Assembly: GCA_030765065.1 (NCBI GenBank)
Contig: CM060977.1
Coordinates: forward strand, 126,050,295 to 126,114,294
Origin: Deroplatys truncata
Taxonomy: Eukaryota; Arthropoda; Insecta; Mantodea; Mantidae
Reading direction: 5' to 3'
DNA: 64,000 nt
This document shows, in pieces, positions 25,201 through 38,408 of the stretch; the stretch's first letter is position 1, and every line of letters starts with the position of its first letter. The translations under genes were made by a program, and so were the position numbers. The notes beneath the pieces were generated by a model. The model saw only the letters and a list, made by a program, of their open reading frames with translations, was not told where the DNA came from and did not search any database.

Positions 25201-28187
25201 TACAATTCTTGCATGTGTTAAAAGAGTGATTTCAGGCATGATGAAAGCATAGCTTTTCTGGCTAATTAGAATTATTTATAAGGAGTGTACAGTATAATTT
25301 GAATACAAATTATCTTAAAGTAGTAAATATTCCCATGTTCCTTAAGGGCCTCATTATCATTACTTGAAAATCTTTTTAAGCCTGATGTATTTAGAATATT
25401 TAAAGTATTTACTAGTTAACAGTTCATATTTCAAATAAACAAACTCTAATATCCAAAGTTAAATGTCTAAATTTTACTGATTGACTAAACTGGTATTGCT
25501 AAACTACAATTAATTTAGTTCTTTGCCAATAGTTACAAATATCTGGTTTCACCCAATGAAAGCTATAGTTCAAACTTGAGGTGATACAGAACTATAGGAT
25601 ATATACAAAGTTCCCAAAACGGTAAGTCTCCTATGCTAGAGATGGTGTTGCATAGTAGTTTTATGATGTAGCACCGAGTTACATGCACAAGATATTTTTT
25701 GCGATTTCCTTGAAAAATAAGAAAATAACCTTTCTCAGAAAAGAACTATTTTAAACATCTCAATAACACAACAAATTCATAAAAGTTCTTTTGATTCTGT
25801 ACTTTACCTAACTTCCTGAAACATCCCTAAAGAACATGTAATGGATAATCTGCAGTATAATGAAAGCATTATTTTAATTGCTTGTTAAAATATTCCAGCA
25901 AATTTGATCCTTTTTTGGAGTTATTTTCTGAAGTCACAGAGCATGATATAGAAGACAAATCAATTTTTTACAGACAAGTAAAGTAATATACAATAATCTA
26001 ACACATACATTTGATCTGTACATATTTTTGAATCAAGCACCATTATGTATGTATGATAAGTACACACACGTTTTATGAGCATTTAAATTTAACCGTCACT
26101 TGAAAAACTGGCGCCTGCCCTGCCCTCTACCCTGTTAGCTAGCATCACAATCCATTCTGCACTCTTGGAGATCTTTAAAATCTACTATAAAATAAGCTAC
26201 TGTTCAGCATGCAAAAGAAATATTAACACATCATATCTCTCTAACATTCATTAATAATTCTGTTATGTCTCTGTACTGTATGCAGATTATACACTTTGAT
26301 TTTATGCCATTTTGTCTCAGCACCAGTTTGATCCCTTCCTGAAACTGAAAATTTATTACATGGCAATCATGCATGGTAAAAAATATATAATGCATCATTA
26401 TAGATGCACTTTTGAGTGAGATGGTGAAGGCAACTCCACTGGTAAAGTTAATTCCATATATAATATGCAGATTTGTTTGAGATGATCAATTGTCCTCAGT
26501 TAAAATCACAGATAGGCCTAATATATTGAAGGAAATTGGAAAATATTTAGCCCTTGTTGAGATTCTTTCAGACTTTAATACTTCTTAATGTAAAAATTAT
26601 AGCAATGCTGCACTAGAAATGAAACTCATAACCAACAATCTATACAAACTCCAAGATTTTTCTATTCTAGAATTGCCTTTTTGAATTTTAAATACCTCTG
26701 CTTTTGAACTAAGAATTAATAATATAATTTTTATGAAATTAATGAAATATTACTATAAATGCACAGTTCCAGGAAAGTGCAGTGGTTCAGTCCTACAGCA
26801 AAATGAGTCTTGCTGAATCCTTTACAATAGTTTTATTTTCACAGTTGCCATGTTCCAGTACTTTAGTGTTCATAAATTTAAAGCTTATCATTGTATATCT
26901 GAATATTTTCCTTGCTGCATTTACATTTTGGCTTTCTTCAGGTGGTGTTACATATAACATATGGCTGTTGAACAGAATATTGGTAGGTAGTTTAGTAATG
27001 AGTGAGACATGTAGGTTAACATTTTGCTGCTATCTGTTTTCACAGGCCAATTTACAGCACATAAAAAATACTTAAAAAGCAAAATACCTGCTTTACCTTA
27101 CATAGAACTATATGTATTTTTTTCACAGAAATTTTTTTCTTTCAAAGCAATTACATTTACATAACATACAGAACATAAAACAATTATATTTACGCACACT
27201 ATCAGCATGGAGCAGCATGTTTGAATGTTTAATCTGCCTCTCCAATGCTTAAATGTTGCTCTGGGCATGGCGTTATTATTCTTCAGACTCCCGGTTACAC
27301 ATGCAACATATAAACATACACATTTACACTTACATACATTCATACTTTAGATTTTACAGGGGATACCCTAGTTTTCTTTTTAGTTTTAGTATTTTTCCAT
27401 TCCTTCCCAGTTGACTTTACTTTGAAAAATAGTACAGGATATTTTTTATGACAACTTTCTGAGGGAACATTTCAGCACATTTACACAACTTAGGCATTTG
27501 TTAATTAACAACTATACCATTTCATTGAGTGTTAATCAGACGACGACTTCATTTTTTTTTTTTCCTTTTTTTTCATTAGCTCTTGAGTAAACACAACATA
27601 AAAAAAAGAAAGAAATTGTGTCTCATCAAATTACTCTTTTATAAATATGCTTTGAACATTATTCCTATGTTTGTTATAATAAAAAATATATAAATATAAT
27701 TATCGACACAGAATATGCATGTGCTAATCCAGCCACACCTTTCAACAGATGATGTAGAACATTTAAAAGAAACTTGAAAATAATGCACCATATGCTTTTG
27801 TCACAACATAGCAACAATTCTTGTCTTAAAGCCAGCAGCCATTAGCATTAATATCAATATAAATATATTTACAGCACTCTTTTTTAATAAACAATTTTTC
27901 TTAATTCCTCTTGTGTACCATCATGGCACACAAACTTTAAAATAAATTTGTGGTATTAGTTCATTCTATCCCTTACTTCATTCTTTGGCATCTTGATGCA
28001 TTACCCATTACACAAACATTATCCTATTGACTTTATGTGATTGAAATGCTGAAATAAGTTTGACCTGTATTATTGATTGAAAATATTATGAAAAGAAGGG
28101 AATTATTCTGATAACTTTAACTTCATAATTATTCAGAGTAAACAAACTATAGGTTTAATGTTTCTGAAAGAGGTAATAGTGTTTTTC
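22300..28187. other. Gene-poor AT-rich spacer downstream of teneurin
   Basis: No exon, recognisable transposase or structured repeat was seen. Short open frames such as 26782-27075 have no recognised content. The compositional monotony fits old intergenic DNA. Confidence 0.4.
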
Positions 28188-28193
28188 TTTATT
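28188..28193 (-). terminator. Candidate teneurin poly(A) signal
   Basis: AATAAA on the minus strand about 600 bases past the teneurin stop. It is the nearest canonical hexamer I saw. The usable 3' UTR end is unknown and the region is AT-rich, so the match may be chance. Confidence 0.3.
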
Positions 28194-28527
28194 TGGTAAA
28201 AGCCTATCACAAGAATTTTACCGACTAGTCATAGAGTATTTTCAGTTGCTACACCATCAAACAAGTGGCTGAATTTTCGTATATGATATATGTATATACC
28301 TTGTACAAACCCTAACTCTCAAAACTGTTAGTACCACAATATTAGTTAGTTCAGTAAAAGATAGAAAGATATTCTTTCACTGAGATTTTTACACATATTA
28401 GTAGTACAGAAATATCCAATGCTTAAATGCATTCCTACTATAATATGCTTGTCTCTTGACTTGATATAGGTGTGTTTCTTGGCACACTTAATCTAGAAGC
28501 CATTCTTTTAACAAAAAAGAGAAAAGA

Positions 28528-28556
28528 GATAGAGAGAGAGAGATAGAGAGAGACAG
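28528..28556. repeat. (GA)n-rich tract in the teneurin 3' UTR region
   Basis: AGAGAGAGATAGAGAGAGAC, read on the plus strand. Confidence 0.7.
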
Positions 28557-28791
28557 AACTGTTCACTAGAGTCATTTTACTTTGTGCCTCATGTGAATTT
28601 TTTCTTTGTGCTACTCAGTCTTAAACAAACAGCTCCCCACTCTCTTCTCAGCTCTAATGTCATGGAGCTATGCAAAAACACTGCATGGACACAGCAGGCT
28701 TTATGTTTAAAAAGTCACAACCAACCATGCACTGTTATATTTGACACTGTGGAACATACCAGCTTTGTGCAGTTCATTAGTTCAGATCATT

Positions 28792-30062
28792 CTAGCACGT
28801 TGAACGGCTGTGGCTCCAAGGCAGCCACCAATGTTTATTATTGTGACATGTTCTTCTTGTAGAGTGAACATTTATGGGCGACTCTAGAGCAGCTGCTAAT
28901 GATGCTGTGATATTTCTTCTGTTATCGGTTGATATATCCTTCATTGTTTGTTGGAAGAATTGGGGAAATTGATTTGCAGCGCTCAAATAAGAGGCAAGTT
29001 TTAGCCGGTCGCGACGATCTTCTTTCTTTGTAGCTCTTTTTCTTCTTCTACGTCTTCCTGCAGAATCTTGAGTGGTTGCGGAAACCGTTGCCTTTTTGGC
29101 AAATCGAATATTGAAAGGATCCTCTGCTAGCTCTGGATATCTTCGTACATCATGTACATATTCCCCATCATAAGCTGATGCGTAACCAACTTTTAAAATT
29201 TCATCCATCTCAGTGGCTGACCAGTCTACTGAGCCAGCAAAACCATTTCTTAGGGCATCTTTTTCTCTATGCCAAGCTTTGCGAACAGCGAATGCTTTAG
29301 CATGATGAAGTAATCTCTGCTTCTCTCGTTCAGGAGTAGTACCATACCTGAGATTCACCACTGCCCCAGCGCCATGGAGTTTTAGATCTACTATTTTTCC
29401 ACCTGTCCCAATTGGTGCTTCTCCTGAGGTAGCCTCTTTTTCATGAAATGTAGTATTCACTTGGCCTCCTAGTCGTTTTAATTGGCCACGGTCTTCAGAA
29501 GCCCTCCAAGAATCTTCCTTCACAAAAAAGAACACATCCTGCTGAGCATTGTGGAAAAAAGTAAATGGAAGAAGGTAGGACTGGTTAAAAACAGATGTGA
29601 ACACATCACGGTAAATAGCATTAGCTGCTGGAACACTGCTAATCACTGCCCTGCCTTCTTGCGTACGAGACACCAAAATACCTCTGCCAAAAGGTGGATC
29701 AGAAGCTGCCCCCAGACGTCTGAATGAGAACACAGAAGCTGGATTAGTGGCAGGAAAGTCTTCTGGAGGCCATATGTCTTTCTTCACAGCTGACCGTGGT
29801 GGAGAGGAGAGAGTAGAAACATCTCCAGGACGACGTTCTGCAAGGTTGGCAAGGAAACCAGATGCAATGCTGAATGGCATGGGTGAATTGGAGTTCTCAT
29901 TTAACTGAATGGAACTCTGTGCAGAGAGTATTTGGGGCATACCCTGCTTGGATATGCCAGGTGTTGAGAGCTGTAACCCACCACCTGGAAGTTTGTTGGG
30001 GTACAACTGTGGTGCAAGACTTTGTAGATTGTAGCCCAAAAGTGTAAGCCAACTCTGATGAT
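28792..30062 (-). CDS. Teneurin terminal exon: Tox-GHH/TCAP-like module and basic C-terminal extension
   Basis: The final exon, about 423 codons plus stop TAG at 28792-28794, follows the acceptor CTCCTTTACAG. The first ~90 residues ([18 protein letters not shown]) are low-complexity linker. The middle ([18 protein letters not shown]) and the segment [16 protein letters not shown], with [12 protein letters not shown] and [18 protein letters not shown], match the teneurin C-terminal toxin-related domain and TCAP region. A dibasic/polybasic run ([12 protein letters not shown], near 29058-29023) follows. About 77 more residues then run to the stop, including an amphipathic-looking segment ([15 protein letters not shown]). 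Vertebrate TCAP ends near its basic motif, so the extra tail is notable. Whether insect teneurins usually carry it I cannot check. Confidence 0.96.
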
Positions 30063-33000
30063 CTGTAAAGGAGAAATATAATTACATTATTATGTGCATA
30101 TTTTCTTCTTTTATTTTTGAGTCATCAATAAGTGCTATAACAGAATAGACAGATGCTACTCTGTGGATGATGATAATGATTTATTGGTACAGTTAATCAT
30201 TTATGGTATAAAAGTAAAAGAACTGGTGTTGGACATGTAAGTATAAAATTGCTGCAATACACAAAAGGTATAAAATGTAGTGAGGTACAGAGCCTTCATT
30301 TCAACATATGGCCATTTTATGGTGTTTTACTTGCCCTGCACTGCACTGATTCTGTTTTCCCTCTTCTATGTGTGTCAGATAATCAGTTGTTATAGTGTAT
30401 ACTTGATTAGAAACAAAAATTATATTGCAGTGATCTTACTGAGGAAAAACTTGATGACATCAGCGAAAAGTTTTAGAACAAAGTCCAAAGAAATCTTGCA
30501 CAGGAATCAGGAATTTTGCTAACTTTTAAAATTAAACCCCTATAAGATAACTGCAGTCCAGGAATTGCAACCATATTATGAGTAGAATTACTTTCTGCAT
30601 TAGGGTGTTGCATAATGTAATGATCACTCTATTGACCCCATTTAATTTCTTGGACAAAGCATGGTTTTATTTACATGGCCATGAAAAGTTAACAAGTGTT
30701 AATGCATATTTTCTTAAAAAGTGCAAGAGATATGTAGCAGCACAAGGACTCCATTTGAACACCTTCTATGATGTAGATATGTAGTCATTGAAATTATAAC
30801 TTGCATGAGAAATCTACTATGGATTAACCAAGTTTTCGGTTTATCTGATTTCGAATTAGCGAGGGTCTACTGTATTTTCTATATTGGTGGAAAGCTTCAC
30901 AAAGGGGCTGAAATATAGGTACTGTAGTAGCTATTGTGATACCAGCACACAATAAAAGCTTAAACAAATAATTGGAAAGTTAAAATCAATAAAAAAAAAA
31001 ATTGTAATATCTACACCAAAAATTACAAACAAAAATATTTGGCAGGTGGTGTATTTTATTACTTGGTATTTCAATATATCCTATTGTATCTATCTAAATA
31101 GACCAATACACTAAGTGTAATAACACTATGCGTTCTGTACAACTACATAACCTATAATGTAGTTGCTTTAATACATTTCCAAAAATTATGATTTGGTATG
31201 TCACATTATACCATACAGTATGAACTGTACTTTTCGGGGGTGGGTTACATCACATTTATATTAACAAACTCAAAGATACAAACTGAGCCTTGACTTACAG
31301 TACTCAATTAAAAATTGTAATACATGTGTTTATATTACATGCATTAATTTACTTGAAATATTTTTTGTATTCCCCCAAAAAATGTTCCTGATGGCGCAAC
31401 TTGCACCATGATTCCCCCTCATAGGTGGCCCTACTTCTGTCTACTTCTTGCTAATCAAGATAAGTATTCAGTTTGCATTTTCAGATTTGTTGTAGGTGTA
31501 AGAAGAATACAATAGGCTAAAGCAATAGCAAGATTTTTAATAAGTGGATCACGAGCTCCAAAATCACGAGCTCCTTCCCAACACAACCGTCCTCTCTCGC
31601 TGCTGGCCTAACACTCAAGTCCAAATAAGTGGATCACTATGTGATGTCTTTGAAATTCCATCTTCCTTGTATGACCATGAGAAAAATCTAATGACAACTT
31701 ACCTGTGAAAAAAGTATTAATATTTAAAAACTCAAACCAATAGCAAAGAATATCTTGGGAATGCTCAATGACACAAAAAATTTGATATAAATTGTGCGCT
31801 TTAACACGATCTTTAATTTTTATGTAGCAAAATTTTGTCTATCGCTTACAGTTTTATTAATTATATAAAAGTAATTCAGAATGAAGAGGCCTTAATAGGC
31901 TATCCCCAAAAAGTTCAAGATATATATTATATTTGTCATGAAAATGTCTTAAACACATGGTATTTTAATCAAAATTGTTAAGGCCATTTTTGAAAAATTA
32001 AAAAATTTTGAAAAATTTTCTATATAAAGGGCAGTTTGGGGTGGGGGAGATTTTTCTTTAAAGTCTTCATCTTGGATCCTTGGAATGTGTTGAATTTAAG
32101 TACAAAGTTGGTATTTAAACAAATATACATTTTGGAATTAATCTGTTCACAAACACATGGAGACACACACCATATAGACCTTTTTCTAAAAATGCTGTTT
32201 GTTTTTTGGGTGGAATGCAATACTTTCTCTATTTACTGCAGGTAAGCAACAGAGAAAGTACATTTTCTGAAAGCTCATGTGAGTATTACTAATCCAGTTT
32301 TTCCAGCTAAAGCACCACTTTGGAATGAAAAATGGTTATGTTCTCCTTTATGTTTTTGATAAGCTAATGTTCAACAGGAAAACTGAAAGGTGAAACTGCA
32401 GAAACCTTTTCTTATTTTCACTTACCTGTTAGATGTTGAGGATTGCGTCTAACATTGATGGGATCATTGCCATTAAACCGATACAGGTGAAGCTGGGTGG
32501 GATTGGCTACTCTATCCAAAACTCCTTCCCACATTGGTGACATCCATTGGCCAATCAAGGGATCATATACCTTTCCACTTGGCATGTGAACTAATGATGT
32601 TACCTGAAACAGAAAGCAATTCTTATTGGTTGACTGAAGACATCTATAAAAACATTATATTACATATTCTGAAGAAAAAATTAATTCTGAATACTTAAAC
32701 TAATTATCTCTTTGTAGTTGATACATCTATTATATACTATCTACTAAGCTTTTGTAATATGTATGAACCTACAAGTAGGAACTTTATATTCAAGGATAGC
32801 TTTTAAAGGTTAAAAAACCTTCATAGGATGATTTAAAAGTATAACAATACATGCAGAAGGTTGATTTATCCTCTTTGGTGTTTTAAGCAGAAAATGTTCA
32901 TTCTCTTGTGAGCTGTATATGTCCAAAATTTATCACATACTTACATTAATGCTTGTTGCAAATCAGAGAAATAGCTATTTAATTGCTTAAATTTACTTAC

Positions 33001-36000
33001 TCTGTGTGTTAAGTATTATCTTATTATTGCAGGATTTATATGATATCCCTCTAAACAGGATTCAAAATAATTACTTGAAATTTGGTATTCCTAAACGACA
33101 AGGAATATCAGGTTTCTTGAAATATACATGCCACTGACTGCCAATCTATTCTTTCCTCCTGACCTATGCTTAAAAATGTTTTTGAACTTGGAGGAAATGG
33201 GTAAAGAAGTCTGTGAAACTTGTTTATTAATATGATCACAAGTTTTATTTGTAAAAGCTGTATGACATCAAATATTTAACATTAAATAGCCTTCCCAGCT
33301 AACTAGTCTGTGCACTGAACTGCAGAGGAAATTCCAGTATGATATATAATGGTTTTCTGAGGACATAAGCAAGCATAGTGAGGTGTAAAGGTTTTTTAAG
33401 ATCAGTTCTTAAAAACATAAATGTGACTTTTGTGACATGTTGACTTAATTATTTAATGTGAATTGATTTTAAATTAGTCTTATAACTTTGTTCTACAATA
33501 AGAAGAGTACAACATGAAAATAGTGAAATTCTGGTTTATATGGTATTCCACAGCATTCTTTATTATCCATGTTGATGTCATTATTACAATTGGTACATCC
33601 AGCCAGTTACCTTTCATATTGTAATAATAAAAATATATCAATTTTATTTTATTTAAAAGGATCACCTCTGTTCGAATTAAGATTGCTGCTTCTTCTGCAG
33701 ATGGTTTTGGTCAATGTCCTGTTTTTGGTCTCATTTTAAGGCCTTCTTCCCCTTGATTATGGAAATGTCTAATTCTAATTCAATATTTTACAACCTTCAA
33801 ATCTGGATGATATTTTCTATATTATTTACAGGAATATTATTCCCACATTCCTACAATACATCCACACCTCACTTATGATGAATAAGGTGTGGTGTTTTTT
33901 CTAAATGTTATAGTTTATTATTGTTTATAACCTTCATGTAGCATTTATTTGTCATTTATGACAAGGCTAATACAAACAGGAGTGTCAACACAGAGAGCCG
34001 AAGATCCATGGTTCAAGTCCCAGTCATGGCAGTGAGCTTCTTAAGTCTGATTCAACTTAATAAACAAATTAATATTTTGCACACATAATGTTATACTTAG
34101 ATTTTGAAATCACTTAACAACTTGAATAAAGTTTGCTTCTGATTCATTATACTCATTAAGGTTATGAATCACACCAAGAACTTTTAGAAAGAGTAAAACG
34201 ATTTCACAAGCCTTTTTATTCAGTTTTATTCTTTAAACTAAAAGCTTAGAAAACCAAGTATTGCTTTTAGATTAATTGTTGAAATCTTTTATTATAAAAA
34301 CTTTGCTAGCAAGATGACTCAAAAATGCCATTCATTGGTGTATCATCAGGATTTAAATAAATAACAAAAGAATAAATAAAAATAATATAACTTTATATTT
34401 ATGGTTTTGTTCTGAAGGTCCTGTCTTATTAAATTAGATCTTACCAACTATTCCATACAGAAAAATAATCGTTTTTATAATCACAGCCTTTGCATTAATA
34501 AAAAGAATGGAAGGCACTCACCTGATCAAGTAATCCACCACAGAAGTCAACAGGGAGATACAAATATGGATTGGAATCATAAACAATGTGACCATATGGT
34601 GACCTCATTATCTCACGAATACCTTCACCATATTGGTTAAACACCATTACTGGTGTTCCACATTGGTCTGTAGCAACATAATATTTGTGACGGTAAACCT
34701 GAGCAAAAATAAGATGGCCACGGTCATCATAGACGAGTGACATCAGCTTACCATCACGTGGACTGTAAATCTGGCTAACCTGTTAATTAAACAATGTCAT
34801 TGTCAGACAGTTTTAATTAAACCATCTATCTGTGGAATGATGGGATTAGCAATTTAATCATGTTTTTTTGTTTGTTTGTTTTTATTTCTTGTTTGTTTAA
34901 GCTACATCATGGAGTAGACATGACTGTATAAATATGTTTTATTCTATGATATGAAGCTAGACTTTATCTTTCTTTTTTTTTGCAGCTCTGGTCGTAATGT
35001 GTGTCTATATTAAAACATTTCTGCTTTGTTCTTGTGTGCACAGGGAAACCACATTTAGCTTAATCTAACAAGTTATGGACCTAGGGATATGCTGATATGT
35101 GGAACATGAGAATTAATTTATCAGCAGCAATACAATTAATTTCATTTTCGCAAATGGTTGAGGAAGTTGAAAAATACAGAATTCCATTGTTTGATGGATG
35201 TAATTTGAGTAATTGAAATTTTGGTATTGTAACACTGTTAAATGAGCTAGACTTGCCAGATTTGATGCGAAAAAAATATATGATAGTAGTAGTTTTATTG
35301 ATCCTGTAAATCATACAGTACACTGGTAATGTCGATGATAAAGGGCATGTCAAATAAAGATTTAATACTTGTACGTTTAACAAACCTTTGATATATATAC
35401 CGAGTGAGTCTTCTCAGCCTGCAGATTGAGAAGTTATGCAGTCCTGGCGTTCTACAGGCTATGTCATAAACTCTATCCATTGCATTGCAGCATATCAATT
35501 TCGGCTGAAATGACTGCTTTGTACAGCTGTGAGTGCAGTGATTTGCACTCATAGCGCAACAGTGTGTGCATTGGTCTTCAGTGGTGAAGGTCCCAGGTTC
35601 AAATACTGCCACTTGAAGGTACTTTTTATGTTTAGTAAATTTAATGAGAACTGATAGTTTGGCATGGAAGTGTCGTTTCACTTAATTAGTTTAATTATGT
35701 GAATTTCATTAAAACACAAACTGTTACTTGTTAGAATGTGCAAATCCAATTTCTAGTTTATTCAGAAAGAAATCATGGTTTGCTAGAACGTTCTTGAAAC
35801 ATGAACAGAAATGAATAAAAAACTCATTTATTCACAGACATGACTTTCCAGCATGTTAACTATTGCGCTACTAGAGCATGTTAACAATAAGCACCACCGT
35901 AGCTCTAATCAGTGGGCTGATGAATGCAGTGTCAGCACCTGCATTTCACATCATATATAAAATGCGGTGTTGCCTAGACCAATCTACAGCATGAGAAGAC

Positions 36001-37517
36001 TCGCACAGATCATCATTAGATTTTAACATTATAAACAAAAAATTTCATTCCTAAATTACATACGATTATTCATAACATACATTTCACTGTTTAAGAAATT
36101 CCTCCTTTGAGTAATAACAGTAATCAAGCAAATGTATCAGTAGTGCTGATTTAAAGGTAGTAAATTTATTTATTGACTTTTAAACCAACAGAAGTTGTTA
36201 TACAATTTAGTACCTGCATAGATTGTTTCATTTTGCAACAGTTTTGTATTAGTTCTAATTAAAATATGTATATTTGATTTTGTCCAGTATTATAGTGGTG
36301 AATTTCTTTGTTCGTTGGAAATATATTACTGCAACTTAAGTGTTCTTGTAAAAATGATTAAGTCATAGAGGTATATGTTTGGGACAGGTAAGATCAAGAG
36401 CTACAGCCAATGGGGACATACCCTTGGTAGGTGAAGTAGGTGCGTTTGCCATGATAAACCATTGTCTAATATGCGGGAAATGTCTAAGATATAACTTTAA
36501 TATTGAAACACATAATTCCTTAATTAAAGGCATTCATTTTCATTCAAATCAACAGGTTAAAAGCCTCTCTCCAGTTTTAATTTCAAAATTCGTACTTTCA
36601 TAACTCTCAAATGTCCCAAAATCTGCCTTAAACTTGCTATTATATTTTGTCTCTGTGGCACTCTCCTTATGGAGGAAGTTCTAATAAATAAAATTGTGAT
36701 ATATCCTAGAGATATTAACAGAGTCAATGATTTATGTTCTTGTGACCTTAATGATATAGAAGATATCATTAATATATAAGTGATAACCAATAGCATAATG
36801 GCTTCCAATTTCAGGTAATACTACAGGTAACACAAAGTGGAGGATCCAAGGCCTACCTTAGTGTAAATCTAAATATAATTTATTTTACCCTGTTGTACAC
36901 TTACGTCAAGTGTGGGATGTCAGTTTCTAGTTCATACATAAAGTTACAATATATGGATACAGAAAAATTATATATGGAATATATCTATATGCAAAATACA
37001 GGCTGGAATATATTTATATATGTACGTTAAGTATTTGAAAATATCTTAGTATAACCTATTAATTTATTTATGGAGTAAAAGCAAAGTTGCTTTTAAGTTT
37101 GGCTTCTGAGCTGGAATTTTTTGTATTCAATGAGTAATTTGTTTATATAATTTGTGTACAGATGTTAGAAACTGTGATGTGTTTGAATTAAATTTTGTTT
37201 CTACAGCACCCTTTGGAAACTTGTAACACAAGCCCAATCTCATCAAAGCCAAACCCTTCCAAATCCATCAGGAAAAATGCTATATCAGTTGGAGAATGCT
37301 GAGGATGAGGTGAACATGTCCACATAAAACTTACCTTTTAATGATGTTTCAGTGTTACAAATTCCAACTCAGAATCTGTTTATGATTTAATGCCAAGCAA
37401 AATAAACTCTTACTGAAAGGTGAGTGTAGCTTGGTGTGCAATGATACTTAAATTATCCTTATTTCTTATGTTATATTTATGCTCATTATCATATTTTGCA
37501 AATATTGTGTGTTTTCT

Positions 37518-37587
<70 letters not shown>

Positions 37588-38350
37588 GGTCTTCAGATTT
37601 ATTCGTGTTTCAATCATCAGTTGTCTGCACATGATGTCAATACTTTAAAGCAAGTTTATCATCAGTGACTCTGGCAGAGGACTATGAAAGGTGAATGAAA
37701 GGGGTGGATGTCAACAGTTTTGATGTCACTATGGTGAAATGGAACTTGTATTGTACCTTTCCAGTATTTACATTTGGAACTTCTTTCACTTGTGTCTTGT
37801 AAACTCACAATCTCAGCATGTATGCTGACAGGTAACTCAAATAAGTGGATGGTTTTTGAAGCATAGTGTGTCTCAGCTTTAATGGTACAACTTTAATTTT
37901 TTTAATAAAAAAACAACTGAAGTAACCTGCAAATACTTTAAATATTTTAGTTGTTTCTCCTGTTCTTTGTTAATAAAAACAATTGTTTTTGGTTTTTTAT
38001 CATGTTTTATCACAGAACTTGATGAATTTCTTGGCAAGAATGGAGAAGATCATTCACAAAGTGGCCAATATTGTTAATCGTATCCTTCCAGCTCAGAAGA
38101 AGCACTCAACAATGCAAATTTTGGGATCAGTTATTACGTTTACCTTGTGTGCAAAAAATACACCTAAATGTCCTAGTGAAAAACAATTATGCATTGCTGC
38201 AGTGTATCAATCTGTTTACAAAGTCGGAAATGCATGCAGTTCAAGGTTCAATTCTGCACCTCCACTTTGAGACAAGGGACTTGCTGAACTAATAATTCAT
38301 CATTTGTTAAAACCGACTGGTGGTAAAGGCCAAATAAACCTGAAGACCTG

Positions 38351-38408
<58 letters not shown>

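Noticed and set aside
26782..27075. A 97-codon hydrophobic protein
   Set aside because: AT-rich DNA gives Leu/Ile/Phe-rich frames by chance; no signal supports it.
28584..28862. Plus-strand coding region over the teneurin end
   Set aside because: It overlaps the last teneurin exon in antisense and has no domain or splice support; a shadow.
35295..35681. A 128-codon minus-strand gene
   Set aside because: The frame crosses a tRNA-like repeat fragment (the [13 protein letters not shown] reading is typical of such repeats) and has no recognised domain.
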